Notes: a model not told the origin generated them from the letters alone. A stretch of 64,000 nucleotides of DNA from Pegoplata infirma (GCA_963921195.1 OY992537.1:36379410-36443409), one strand, 5' to 3'; shown: positions 11,406 to 23,155, numbered from the stretch's first letter. Made by a program: numbers and translations.

Positions 11406-12701
11406 AGGAGTGAGATCATAAAAATGTTAACACACATAAAGTTAAATAAAAAACAGACTACTGAATTTTAAGACTTCAAACCAAATTTTTATTAAATAAA
11501 ATTTAATACAAAATCATAACAAAAAAACCGCATGGAACTCTAACCACTACGAACAAAGTTATCCACTTTTTCCGGAAACCCTCCCATTAAGGATTTTATG
11601 GTAGTTTCTGTCACCTTTTTAGAGCAGGTGGTCCATCTACGTTTGAAATCTTGCATGTCCTGGGAGACCTTTTTTGTGCCCTTTAATTCTTTTTTAACAA
11701 GAGCCCAATATCTCTCCACTGGCCTGAGCTCCGGGCAGTTTGGTGGATTTGCCTCTCTTGGTACAAAAACCACATTATTATCATTATACCACTCCAGCGC
11801 TTTCTTGCTGTAGTGACAAGATGCTAAATCGGGCCAAAAGTAAGTGGATACATTGTGCTGACTCAAGAACGGAAGAAGTCTCTTCTGCAAACACTCCTTG
11901 ATATAAATTTCGCTGTTTATAGAGCCAGATGTCACAAATGACTGGCTTCTTTGGCCGCAGCTACATATGGCTTGCCATACTAGGAATTTTTTGGGGAATT
12001 TCGTTTGCTTTTTTGACCGAAATTTTTCCGCAACATTTCCTCGAAAATCGGAAACATAAAATTCTTGACCAGGGAGTTGCGCAAAATCAGCCAGGACATA
12101 AGTTTCGTCGTCCATTACACAACAGTTGTATTTTTTTATAAAATTTGATTTCAATTTTCTAGCTCTGGTTTTGGCCTCCAAATTTTTAAAAGCGTTTCTA
12201 TCGGGAACTTTTTGAACTTTGTAGGACTTTAGTCCCGCCTTACGTTTCACTTTACGTACAAAAAAGTCTGAGCATTGGGCTAACCGATCTGTTTTTCTGC
12301 CAGATGTGTTAGGAGCTCTCTTAAGGATGCTTTTAACTTTATATGCCTTACCAATGTTACGATAACCAGTCGTTGTTCCTGTTCCCGGCTTCCTTTCAAT
12401 TGTTAGGTGTTCCAGATACCTTTTTACCACTTTTGAAACTGTTTGGCGGCATACATTAGTTTCTTTGGCAATTTTTTTGTATGTCCATGTTTGGTTTTGT
12501 TGAAAATATTTAATTATTTTTGAACGCACTTTTCTTTCATCGTCCATTGTGTAAAAAATTGCAAATTAAAACTCATGATGTAAATTAATTTATTAACTGA
12601 CATATTTTTAAAATGTAAACTGCCGAAAAAAAAAAATTTGGAAGCTTTACACCAAAGTTGTAGGCAAAAATGTGTGTTAACATTTTTATGATCTCACTCC
12701 T
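11406..12701 (-). mobile_element. Apparently intact Tc1/mariner (DD37E, ITmD37E-like) transposon
   Basis: A 1296-bp element with perfect 32-bp terminal inverted repeats (11406-11437 and 12670-12701; ends AGGAGTGAGATCATAAAAAT) flanked on both sides by TA, the canonical target duplication. It holds one uninterrupted transposase gene on the minus strand. Perfect TIRs plus an open frame point to a recent insertion, much younger than the decayed elements around it. Flanking DNA is ordinary AT-rich intron. Confidence 0.95.
11540..12547 (-). CDS. Transposase, Tc1/mariner superfamily, DD37E type
   Basis: A 335-residue protein that should cut and paste the surrounding element using a two-metal DDE nuclease fold. 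N-terminal helix-turn-helix DNA-binding region at about residues 5-45 (KKIAKETN...RQTVSKVVKRYL). Catalytic triad: D146/D147 (MDDETY), D240 (FWPDLASCH) and E278 (ELRPVERYW). The second D and the E are separated by 37 residues, the spacing of the ITmD37E group rather than DD34E Tc1 or DD34D mariner. The FPKKFLVWQAI segment is typical of the family core. No stop or frameshift interrupts the frame, and length is normal for the superfamily. Activity is inferred from integrity only. Confidence 0.93.
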   Translation of the reverse strand: MDDERKVRSKIIKYFQQNQTWTYKKIAKETNVCRQTVSKVVKRYLEHLTIERKPGTGTTTGYRNIGKAYKVKSILKRAPNTSGRKTDRLAQCSDFFVRKVKRKAGLKSYKVQKVPDRNAFKNLEAKTRARKLKSNFIKKYNCCVMDDETYVLADFAQLPGQEFYVSDFRGNVAEKFRSKKQTKFPKKFLVWQAICSCGQRSQSFVTSGSINSEIYIKECLQKRLLPFLSQHNVSTYFWPDLASCHYSKKALEWYNDNNVVFVPREANPPNCPELRPVERYWALVKKELKGTKKVSQDMQDFKRRWTTCSKKVTETTIKSLMGGFPEKVDNFVRSG

Positions 12702-12768
12702 TAAAACAAAAATTATAAAAAATTATGTGTCATTTAATGTGTCTTAATAATATAGTTCAAATGCACAT

Positions 12769-15717
12769 TAGGGTGGCACTGAGACTTTTCTTTACGAAAA
12801 ATGTCTCCAGACATTTTCTTAACGTCTCAGAATCTAAGACTTTTTCTATACGAAAACGTCTTATACGATATGAGACTTTGTCTATCTCAGAATCTGAGAA
12901 TTTTTCTATACAAAAAGTGTTTCACAATCGAAAACTTTTCAAAAAGAAAAATGTCTTAGAATCTGAGACTTTTTCTATAAGAAAATGTCTTAGAATCTGA
13001 CACTTTTCCGATAAGAAAAAAGTCTCAGAATCTGAGAATTTTTCTCTACCTAGAATGTCTTAAAATCTTGAACATTTTCTAAAAGAAGAATGTCTTAAAA
13101 TCTTAAACTTTTTTTAAAAGAAAAATGTTTTAAAATCTGAGATATTTTCTACAAGAAAAATGTCTCAGAATCTGAGACTTTTTCTATAAGAAAAATGTCT
13201 CAGAATCTGAGACTTTTTCTATAAGAAAAATGTCTCAGAATCTGAGACTTTTTCTATAAGAAAAATGTCTCAGAATCTGAGACTTTTTCTATAAGAAAAA
13301 TGTCTCAGAATCTGAGACTTTTTCTATAAGAAAAATGTCTCAGAATCTGAGACTTTTTCTATAAGAAAAATGTCTCAGAATCTGAGACTTTTTCTATAAG
13401 AAAAATGTCTCAGAATCTGAGACTTTTTCTATAAGAAAAATGTCTCAGAATCTGAGACTTTTTCTATAAGAAAAATGTCTCAGAATCTGAGACTTTTTCT
13501 ATAAGAAAAATGTCTCAGAATCTGAGACTTTTTCTATAAGAAAAATGTCTCAGAATCTGAGACTTTTTCTACAAGAAAAATGTCTCAGAATCTTTTTTCT
13601 TTAAGAAAAATGTCTCAGAATCAGCGACTTTTTCTATAAGAAAACTGTTTCAGAATTTGAAACTTTTTCAATAAGAAAAATGTCTCAGAATCTGAGACTT
13701 TTTCTATAAAAAAATGTCTCAGAATCTGACGCTTTTTTTATAAGAAAAATGCTTCAGAATCTGAGACTTTTTCTATAAGAAAAATTCTTCAGAATCTGAG
13801 ACTTTTTCTATAAGAAAAATGCCTTAGAATTTGAGACTTTTTCTATGTCTCAGAATCTGAGACTTTTTCTATAAGAAAAATGTCTCAGAATCCGAGACTT
13901 TTTCTATAAGAAAAATGTCTCAGAATCCGAGACTTTTTCTATAAGAAAAATGTCTCAGAATCTGAGACTTTTTCTATAAGAAATATGTCTCAGAATCTGA
14001 GACTTTTTCTATAAGAAACATGTCTCAGAATCTGAGAAGTTTTTCTATAAGAAATATGTCTCAGAATCTGAGACTTTTTCTATAAGAAAAATGTCTCAGA
14101 ATCTGAGACTTTTTCTATAAGAAAAATGTCTCAGAATCTGAGACTTTTTTCTATAAGAAAAATGTCTCAGATTCTGAGACTTTTTTCTTTAAGAAAAATG
14201 TCTCAGAATCTGAGACTTTTTTCTATAAGAAAAATGTCTCAGAATCTGAGACTTTTTCTATAAGAAAAATGTCTCAGAATCTGAGACTTTTTCTATAAGA
14301 AAAATGTCTCAGAATCTGAGACTTTTTCTATAAGAAAAATGTCTCAGAATCTGAGACTTTTTCTATAAGAAAAATGTCTCAGAATCTGAGATTTTTTCTA
14401 TAAGAAAAATGTCTCAGAATCTGAGACTTTTTCTATAAGAAAAATGTCTCAGAATCTGAGACTTTTTCTATAAGAAAAATGTCTCAGAATCTGAGACTTT
14501 TTCTATAAGAAAAATGTCTCAGAATCTGAGACTTTTTCTATAAGAAAAATGTCTCAGAATCTGAGACTTTTTCTATAAGAAAAATGTCTCAGAATCTGAG
14601 ACTTTTTCTATAAGAAAAATGTCTCAGAATCTGAGACTTTTTCTATAAGAAAAATGTCTCAGAATCTGAGACTTTTTCTATAAGAAAAATGTCTCAGAAT
14701 CTGAGACTTTTTCTATAAGAAAAATGTCTCAGAATCTGAGACTTTTTCTATAAGAAAAATGTCTCAGAATCTGAGACTTTTTCTATAAGAAAAATGTCTC
14801 AGAATCTGAGACTTTTTCTATAAGAAAAATGTCTCAGAATCTGAGACTTTTTCTATAAGAAAAATGTCTCAGAATCTGAGACTTTTTCTATAAGAAAAAT
14901 GTCTCAGAATCTGAGACTTTTTTCTATAAGAAAAATGTCTCAGAATCTGAGACTTTTTTCTATAAGAAAAATGTCTCAGAATCTGAGACTTTTTTCTATA
15001 AGAAAAATGTCTCAGAATCTGAGACTTTTTTCTATAAGAAAAATGTCTCAGAATCTGAGACTTTTTTCTATAAGAAAAATGTCTCAGAATCTGAGACTTT
15101 TTTCTATAAGAAAAATGTCTCAGAATCTGAGACTTTTTTCTATAAGAAAAATGTCTCAGAATCTGAGACTTTTTTCTATAAGAAAAATGTCTCAGAATCT
15201 GAGACTTTTTCTATAAGAAAAATGTCTCAGAATCTGAGACTTTTTCTATAAGAAAAATGTCTCAGAATCTGAGACTTTTTCTATAAGAAAACTGTTTCAG
15301 AATATGAGACTTTTTCTATAGAAAAATGTTTCAGAATATGAGACTTTTTCTATAAGAAAAATGTTTTAGAATCTGAGACTTTTTCTATAAGAAAAATGTT
15401 TCAGAATCTGAGACTTTTTCTATAAGAAAAACGTCTCAGAATCAGAGATATTTCTTTAAGAAAAATGTCTCAGAATCTGAGACTTTTTCTATAAGAAAAA
15501 TTTCTCAGAATCTGAGACTTTTTTTATAAGAAAAATGTCTCAGAATCTGAGACTTTTTCTATAAGAAAAATGTATCAGAATCTGAGACTTTTTCTATAAG
15601 AAAAATGTCTCAGAATCTGAGACTTTTTCTTATAGAAAAAGAAAAAAAAAATCGTTTTGCTCTGACGTTTAAAATCTAAAAGAATTTTTTTTTGCCATAC
15701 AAAAAAATGCTGGTCTA
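12769..15717. mobile_element. Possible hAT-like carrier of the main satellite array
   Basis: The array starts at TAGGGTGGCACT and ends near ATGCTGGTCTA, which resemble the ends (TTAGACTGGCATTTTT) of the palindromic element at 21738-22999. TGCACAT occurs immediately before the left end and four bases after the right end, suggesting a 7-8-bp duplication if the right boundary is shifted. Boundaries are tentative. Confidence 0.4.
12780..15645 (+). repeat. Main 35-bp double-hairpin satellite array
   Basis: About 80 tandem copies of a 35-bp unit made of two adjoining dyads: GTCTCAGA-A-TCTGAGAC (8-bp arms, 1-nt centre) and TTTTTCT-ATA-AGAAAAA (7-bp arms, 3-nt centre). Homogeneous blocks (13150-13575, 13860-15290) alternate with decayed stretches (12780-13140, 13590-13850, 15290-15500), as expected from unequal exchange. 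Units at 14898-15215 have one extra T (36 bp), which opens a reading frame by chance. Confidence 0.97.
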
Positions 15718-15719
15718 TT

Positions 15720-17043
15720 ATTGCACATACATAAATGACTGACATTCTTAAGAAAATGTCATTTAATTATAAATTATTATATTGTTTTAATATTTATTAT
15801 GTTTCCTTATGGAATTTAACTAAACTTATGTTTAATCTAACACTTGAAACAATTATATTGAATAAAAAAAAGTATAGTAATACGGTATAGAAAATTTTGT
15901 ATTTAATTAATGTCTATTAATTTTCTTAACAGACTGTAGAAAAAAAAAAATAAACAAAATGAAGGTGGTTGTAATATTTTATGAATATTAATTGTTGTAG
16001 GAATATATTGATTGCAATTTGAATGAATTATATATATATAGAAATTTTGCAATAATTTATTAACAACATAAATACAAATGATGTTAAATGGATTTGTTTT
16101 GTTAGTTAGAAATGAGTTGGTTGCTTGCTAGTGGCTACCATACCATAAGCCTAGACTAAAAAAACAGGTTTGCTACTTAAGTCTTTTGTTTTGTATTCAA
16201 CAAAACATTGAACAAACAGTTAGTTAATACATACAAACACAAGATTAATTAGGGTTTAATTAAAAGCTTTTCTAGATAATATAAATAATAAAAAAAATAT
16301 TTAAATAATTTATTATATCCATCTTTTAAAGTGGGTTTTTTAAAAAAAATTTCACTTTTAAAATCACTTTCTGCCTAAAAATTTCACTTGTTTCCATTCT
16401 ATTTTGTAAAAGTGTTTAACAATTTGCTTTACACTTTTTTATATGTTCCCGTTTTTTTTTCTATTGGTAAAACAAAATAAATGTTTTTCGTTTTTATGTA
16501 GTAATTAATTAAAATTGTTGTTAATTAATGTTTGTTTAAATATTTATGTGTTTTTACATGCATGCTTGCACCTTTTTTTTGCGCTTTAGCAAGATTTAAA
16601 GAAATAAAACATGCAATAATTGTTTTCTAACATGTTCATTAATATAGATTTGTTAATTTTCTTTATGACTTTGTGGTTTATGATTTTATTAAATGTATTA
16701 GAAATTAACTGATATTGCAGATAAACTAATTCTCACGCTATTATTTTTAAATTTTTTTTTGTTAAAAAAACAATTTATTAAATATTTTTGAAGTAGGTCA
16801 GTTTAATTTATTGGAATGGCGCGAAAAAGATTGTAGGATAGGGGGTGTTGCTCTTTAGAATAGTTTGTATTGAAAATTCCTAAAATTCGCGCGCTAGGGG
16901 GAAAAAAGTTCCCCCTAGCACTATTTTTTAATGGTTTTTTGTATTTTTGTTAAATAAATGAAACATTTGGTATATTTCTCGCGATGGGGAGGCGCTCTTA
17001 CTGACCTCATCAACCGACTGACCCCTTAAACTCCCAAAAAAAA
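15720..17043. other. Unique-looking intron island with motif site 1
   Basis: No repeat relative seen in the window. Composition is typical of conserved fly intron DNA and it holds one CTTAAGTCTTTTG site. Confidence 0.4.
16176..16188 (+). other. CTTAAGTCTTTTG motif, site 1
   Basis: One of seven exact copies of this 13-mer, all on the + strand. Context GGTTTGCTA-motif-TTTTG within unique-looking intron (15720-16830). Confidence 0.5.
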
Positions 17044-17986
17044 ACAAGTAGAAAAGTTAAATACCCTCCACAATGCATTTTTTAAAAGATAGTACATTTT
17101 TTAACGTGAAAAAAATTGATAATTTTGATTACAAATATTTTATTTTGAGTAAAAAACTCTTTTTTGGTCATTTAAAAAAAAAAAAAAATTACAAACTTTT
17201 TTTCTGAGTGTAAAATGTTTTTCGACTGTAAAAGTTTTTTACTTTTAAAATATTTCTGAGTGAATTCTCGTACGTATTAACAAAAAATATTGTCATTTTT
17301 GTAAAAAAAATTTTTTTGAGTGTAAAATTTTTTTTGAGTGTAAAATTTTTTTTGAGTGTAATTTTTAAGTTACCAATACTTTTAAAACTAAACAAGTTAA
17401 AAAAGCATTGCTTTAAAATTGAAGAAATTTGAAAAGCATTGTTAAGTAACCACCAATGCTTTTAAAACTTGTTTAACACGTGGCACTTAAGATGAAACCA
17501 ATCTCAAATTCAGGGTTTTGCTTATAACTTTAGAACCACTGGACCGATTGAGCTGAAATTCAATTACAAACAGACCTGGGGAACGGCAAAGATACACGTC
17601 AAGCTTCAGCAGTCTCATGATTGTCTTTCAAAAGTTACCGTGTTTTTTACCTTGTAAATTCGCTTAACAGCCTTGCCGAAATTTACTCTTTTGCTCATAA
17701 CTTTTGAACCACTGGACCGATTTGGCTGGATTGCAATACCGACCTGACCAGGTAAATGGCCAACATATATGCCAAACTTCAGCAGCCTCTGTAAAGTCTT
17801 TTAAAAGTTAGCGTATTTTCTACGGACAGACAGACAGACGGACGGACGGACATCGCTAGACCGACTTAAAATCGATCGAGGATCATAAATATATATACTT
17901 TATTGAGTCCTAGACCAATATTTCGATGTGTTACAAACGGAATGACAAACTTATATATACCGTCTCTCACTAGAGTGGAGGATATA
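17044..17986 (-). mobile_element. DINE-1-like element with internal tandem repeats
   Basis: Minus strand: GAGTGGAGGATATA at the right, a GACAGACAGACGGACGG core at 17825-17850, AAGTCGGTC...ATCGATC sequence, then a stretch of TTTTGAGTGTAAAA tandem units (17200-17360), and ACAAGTAG at the left. Same subfamily as the elements at 37126 and 50312. Confidence 0.75.
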
Positions 17987-18706
17987 AAAAACACCCCTGA
18001 AATTTTTTTTTTATTTTTTTTTTTTATTTTGGAAGGTATAAAAGATTTGGAACAGCTGAATTTAACACTCACATTTCTAAAAAAGAAATTATGTTCCAAA
18101 AATCGTTAAATATAAAAAAAGGAATGGTCGCCTTTGCAAACTAACCTGCGGAAAATGATGGACAAATTTATCTAAAAATACTTATTCTATGACTGGTTAA
18201 AAAAAGAACTGGTCCGAAAACTGGTATATAGGGCACAAGTTGTAAGTAAAAAATATATGCTTAAAAAAAATAAAAATTTTGGCATGTTCTTAATTGTCAA
18301 ACCGAGACATATGGGTCAGATTAGTTCTGTGATAACTTCCGAAGGTTAAAACAATGACATGTGTTTTTGAACTAGTAATGTGACACTTCACCAGGAGCGC
18401 CGCCGGGATGGTTTTAGAAGTAGAATTTTCGGTATCAGAGGAGGAGTAGGTAAATAACACTTAATGGAATCTCAACGGGCCTTATGGCCTCCGAGAGAAT
18501 TCACAAAATGGGACTACCATTCAACCAAACCTAACTATTAAACAAATTACTAGTCTTAAACCTGGCAATTGTCATTTTTGCCATTTTGGAACCGGTCACA
18601 GGACCGGTTTTATTACCTGTAGGGAAAGCTTCGCTTAAGAACTTAAAGATTCTTAATATTTCGCAGCAACCACAAAAATCATCCACAAATTCAAATAAAA
18701 TGTTAA
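17987..18706. other. Intergene-like intron with possible LTR-element leader
   Basis: Less AT-rich around 18380-18620. The part before 18707 may be internal sequence of an LTR element read on the minus strand. No domain recognised. Confidence 0.3.
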
Positions 18707-18724
18707 GCCCCATGTTGGGCGCCA
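18707..18724 (-). other. Primer-binding-site-like sequence of an LTR retroelement
   Basis: The minus strand reads TGGCGCCCAACATGGGGC, complementary to a tRNA-Lys-type 3' end (GTTGGGCGCCA), as used to prime reverse transcription in many LTR elements. Flanking sequence resembles the copies at 19397 and 23138; no gag/pol or intact LTR was recognised. Confidence 0.5.
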
Positions 18725-18806
18725 AAAATATTGATACGAATTCATTTCATAGAGAAGTTCCTCTTTCGATAGAGAAGTAACTCGCGTTTAGGCTGTTTAT
18801 GGTGTA

Positions 18807-19041
18807 CACTCAAAATAATTCTACAGTAAAAGGTTTAGTAAGTGATTTTGTACCAAAATCTACTAATTCGTTACTAATTTTAGTATCTTCAAAGTACTAA
18901 AATTAGTAATTTTTACTGGTTTTGAATAATATTAGTAAAAAATTTTAGTATTGGTTACCAATTCTTGCACTAGGTCCTTTTGGACTAAAATTTAGTTAAA
19001 TTTTTAGTAGTGAATACCCACGTTTTTTTTTTTTTTGGGTG
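18807..19041. mobile_element. Short CACTCAAAA-ended TIR element
   Basis: 235 bp between TA dinucleotides. Ends CACTCAAAATAATTCTACAG and TTTTTTTTGGGTG; the interior repeats ACTAAAATTTAGT variants. Probably a degraded relative of the element at 34453. Confidence 0.6.
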
Positions 19042-19396
19042 TATTTCTTATCTACACAGATGTAGGTTCGAAATCTCTTAATGAATTTTAATAGGTAAAC
19101 GAAAAAAAAAAAATACAAAAATTTTGGCATCCAACGTAAGTTCAAAAAATATATTAATATAACAAAATGATGTGCTAAAAAGTTGTGAGGAGTTAATCTT
19201 CTTTTGTAACGATAATCTTCAACGTAATATAAGAGTCAAATAAATTGCTAAAGATTTATATTTGGTTCCATTTTTGACGCACAAAAATTTATTGCGATTC
19301 TTTTTCTGCAACGCTTGCTTTTAAGAATCCTCGTTTTATTTAGAATATTCGTTGTTATACATAAGAATCAGGAACTTATTTAATGAAAAAAATGTT

Positions 19397-19414
19397 GCCC
19401 CATGATGGGAGCCA
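19397..19414 (-). other. Degenerate primer-binding-site-like sequence
   Basis: TGGCTCCCATCATGGGGC on the minus strand, followed by AACATTTTTTTCATTAAATA and CTTATGTATAACAAC, which resembles the leader after 23138. Confidence 0.4.
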
Positions 19415-19840
19415 AAAATTCGGTAAAGATTAGTTTTCGTTACTATATCTCCTCTTCCAGGACAGACCTGCCTTGTTTATCAAACATACACAGAAATCAG
19501 ATGTATTTAAAGTTCAGTCCGAGGCAGAGTCGGAATAGGTGATATTTCGCTGAGCTTTCGCTAACTCATCATGTGTAGATTTTTGTAATTTAAATGTATC
19601 AAGCACGTTAAAAACATAATATGTTTAAAAAAAAAAAAAAGCTTTTATGGAAAGCTAATATAGAGACATTTTTCGTCAGAGCTTTTGGCGAAATTGTTAT
19701 TTAAAAAATCTCCCTTCAAGAAAACTGTGAATCTTAAATTAATGAATGATCTAAAAACAAAATATTCCTATTTTTAACAACTTTTTCCTGTACCTATGAA
19801 TTATTTTTTTTTGATACGCAACAACTTTCTGTGGTACAGG

Positions 19841-20540
19841 CAGTTCCGTTTTAACCATTAGGGCACACTGAGCACACTGGGCACGTGCCCAGGGCCCCCG
19901 AACTAAAGGGGCCCCAAATTGACAATAAATTCGTTTATATGATAATGGACCATAATTTTTTTTAATTTGTTTTTAAAAGGCTCGTAACAGATTTTTCGTA
20001 TACATCTGATACCTTTTCTGTGGGAAAAATTTAAAGAAGTCTCAGATCAAAGACATTTTTCGTATAAAAAAAATCACAAATACTGAGACATTTTCGTACA
20101 AAAATATTCTCAGATTCTTAAACATTTTTCGTAAAGAAATTGTCGCAGATTCTGAAACATTTTTCATATAGAAAAAATGTCAGATTCTGAGACATTTTTC
20201 GTATAGAAAAAGTTTCAGATTCTGAGACATTTTTCTTATAGGAAAAGTCTCAAATGTTGAGACATTTTTTTATAGGAAAAGGCTCATATTCTGAGATGGA
20301 AAAGGTCTCCTTAAAACCAAATAGTTCTTCACAACTGTCATGGTTTTAATAATTAAAGAAAAATGACCTCGATGTAGAACATCCCAACTCAAAATATATT
20401 TTTTTTAATTTATTTTTCTAAAAAGTGGTAATAACATGAGTTTAATTTGTATCAAAAAATCTTTTTTTTTGTCATTACTTTCCAGAGGGGCCACAAATAC
20501 TTGTGTGCCCAGTGCCCCGTCATACCTTAAAGCGGCCCTA
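19841..20540. mobile_element. Second hAT-like non-autonomous element with satellite fragment
   Basis: A 700-bp insert with an exact 8-bp duplication GGTACAGG (19833-19840 and 20541-20548). Its ends CAGTTCCGTTTTAACC and, reverse complement, TAGGGCCGCTTTAAGG are imperfect inverted repeats. It splits the TGTGGTACAGGGTA start of a DINE-like element, so the empty site is readable from copies at 42760 and 48090. About 20030-20300 inside carries the same palindromic satellite as at 8990-10300. Confidence 0.85.
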
Positions 20541-21737
20541 GGTACAGGGTACAATGACTTTGTACTGATTTTTGTAATTGCCTGAAACTTTTTTCCGAGA
20601 CCCACCTTTAAGCATACAAATCGACTCAGAATTATTTTTGAGGCGATTTAGCGATTTTCCTCCGTATGTCTGTCCGTCTTTTCATGCATGTAAACGGATT
20701 CACACGATAAATTTCGCAATTATTTTTATTAAAATTGGTCTATTGGTAGACCTTGCGACCATACAAACGTCCCATTTACATTTGGCCTAAATAACGGTAT
20801 TATAATAGATATCCTTTCGAAATTTATTAGGTAAACGTATTTTGTGTTCCTTACACGTCATTCCAAATTTGAAATAAACCGGACCACTTAGTCTTATAAT
20901 CTCCATACAAACCATCCTCCCGTATTGATATAAATCACATAAAATTCATGAAAAAACTAAATATTTGTAAAAATTTTGGTTGTAGGTGTTAAATGTGTTG
21001 CAGTCTTATCAAATCTGATTATTATTTGACAGGGCACTTACCGATTGTCCTGAAACTTGAGTATAGGAAAGAGGGGACCAAAATAAGAGTTACCTGTTTA
21101 TGTAGCTGCCTAATCTCACAATTAACGGATCAAAATGAAGGAGAAAAAACGGGATTTTTATAGTTTCCTAAAGATTTTTACCATTTTTTCAAAAGAACTA
21201 TAGTAACATTTTACACAGGTCGAAAAGGTTTTTGAAGGCCCATCCAATGGTGTATCGATTGTGTTTGAATTCGGCTTTGTTAAGTACGTTATTGTCAAAA
21301 ATGTAAAAACGTTGGGGTGGTTTATATGTAGATGTATATACGTACGGCAGCCAAAATCATATATAATAATCCCTATTAAAATTTGTCAAAATTCCTTGTA
21401 GATTTTCCAGAAAGGCTATAATTTTCCATAAGGTGGCAACCCTTATGAGATTGGGCAGGTAAAAAAACAAGTAACTCATATTTTTGTTCCCTCATTCCCA
21501 TATTCAAATTTCAAGACAATCGGTGGGTGCCCTATAAAAGACCTCTATTGTTAGTCCTATAAAAAAATTTTCCACGATATTCAGATAAATCGGTTAATTG
21601 GCAACAAAAAGAAGCCAATTTCACTCAAATTTGGGTTTTGTTTGTTTGCTATATTAATTACGGATTTAACAAAACATAGATCCAATCGGTTCTTGTTTGT
21701 TCTTGGGATCTAGTTTTCGGGAAACACTGGTGGGTTA

Positions 21738-22999
21738 GACTGGCATTTTTTTTGTCATCTTTCGATTTTCCTAAGTGTCCGGGCAAATTTTTATTGTCCT
21801 AGGTCTAAAACTAATGTGGTAAAAATTTGAGGTCAATCGGATAAAATTAACCCGTGGCGCCCGGCGGTCAAAGTTTTGGATTTTTGAAAAATTTTTAAAA
21901 ATAAAATTTAAAAAAATTGTATCTTTCGACACATCATATTTCATATTTCGATGCGCTGAGCACGAATATCAAAAAAAAATTAAAATCGCTCGATCGGTTT
22001 TCGAGATATCGCCATTTCAAATTTGTAAAAAATTTTTTAAAAAAATCTCAAAATTTCATTCCGCCGCCCCTTTGTAGAACTTGAGACAATATTCCATTTA
22101 AAACTAATTTGAGCCAAGTCCGATCATTTTAAGCCGTGGCGCCCATCGATCAAAGTTTTGGCTTTTTAGAAACTTTTTACCAAAAACCCTTAACTTTGAT
22201 CGAAGAGTGCTACGGGTTAAAATGATCGGATTTGGCTTCAATTAAGCTTAAATGAAAGATTGCATATAGCTCTATAAAAGGGTTAAAATAAAGAAATTTT
22301 TAGAGTTTTTAAAAAAAAAAATTCTTAAACGTAGGAAAAAAAACCCAATTTTGCAATTTTTTTGACAAATTTTAAATGGCGATATCTCGAAAACCGTTCG
22401 ACCGATTTTATAAATTTTTTTATACGTAATCAGCATGCTAAAATTAATAAAACTAATGTATCGAAAGATATTTTTTTTATTTTTTCATTTTCAAAAATCA
22501 AAAATTTTGGTGGATATTTTCCAAAAGTCCAAAACTTTGATCGAAGGGCGCCACGGGTTAAAATGATCGAATTGGGCTCAAATTAGTTTTAAATGAAAGA
22601 TTGTCTCAAGCTCTACAAAAAAGTCGGCGGAATGAAATTTTGAGACTTTTTTTAAAAAATTTCTTGAACGTAGGAAAAACCCGCCTTTTTTTGCAAATTT
22701 CAAATAGCGATATCTCGAAAACTGTTCGACCGATTTTAATTTTTTTTTGATATTCGTGCTCAGCACATCAAAATTAGCAAATATGATGTGTCGAATGATA
22801 TATTTATTTTTTATTTATTTTTTTTTTTAATTTTTCAAAAATATAAAACTTTGACCGCCGGGCGTCACGGGTTAATTTAATCCAATTGACCTCAAATTGG
22901 TTTCACATGAGGTTTAGGCCTACTAGAATAAAAAAATGCTCGGACTTTGAAAATCGGAGAAGAACAAATTTTGCTATACAGAAAAATGCCAGTCTAATG
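21738..22999. mobile_element. Palindromic element with ends TTAGACTGGCATTTTT
   Basis: The two halves are imperfect reverse complements with terminal TTAGACTGGCATTTTT and AAAAATGCCAGTCTAA. Internal phrases recur in both orientations: CCGTGGCGCCC, GATCAAAGTTTTGG, GATATCTCGAAAACCG. It lies inside a DINE-like element just before its GGCCGACTATAATTTC end. A fragment recurs inverted at about 60200-60385, and related sequence occurs at 55200-55400. No coding sequence. Confidence 0.65.
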
Positions 23000-23137
23000 G
23001 TGAGTCTTGGCCGACTATAATTTCCTTACTTGTTTTTAACTTCTCTTCATATTTTGCCCCTCTGATAAAGTGAATAACTTAACTTAATTCTCTTTGTTAT
23101 GCACAAAAATCTGACAAATATTTAATGAACAAATTTG

Positions 23138-23155
23138 GCCCCAAGTTGGGAGCCA
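23138..23155 (-). other. Degenerate primer-binding-site-like sequence
   Basis: TGGCTCCCAACTTGGGGC on the minus strand, followed by CAAATTTGTTCATTAAATA and TGTGCATAACAAAG. It lies about 300 bp before the dachsous exon acceptor. Confidence 0.4.

Larger units (their letters stand above)
19822..23036 (+). mobile_element. DINE-1-like element (ACTCTGTGGTACAGG subfamily) with two nested elements
   Basis: Begins near CTTTCTGTGGTACAGG, is interrupted by the hAT-like element 19841-20540, resumes GTACAATGACTTTGTACTG and the TGTCTGTCCGTC core (20660-20680), carries the palindromic element 21738-22999, and ends GGCCGACTATAATTTCCTTA followed by CTTGTTTTT. Confidence 0.7.

Noticed and set aside
14899..15216. 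105-codon open frame repeating a 12-residue unit
   Set aside because: It exists only because units in this stretch of the satellite are 36 bp, a multiple of three. Neighbouring 35-bp units break the frame.
12780..15645. CRISPR-like regular array
   Set aside because: There are no unique spacers; the whole 35-bp unit is repeated and the sequence context is a fly intron.
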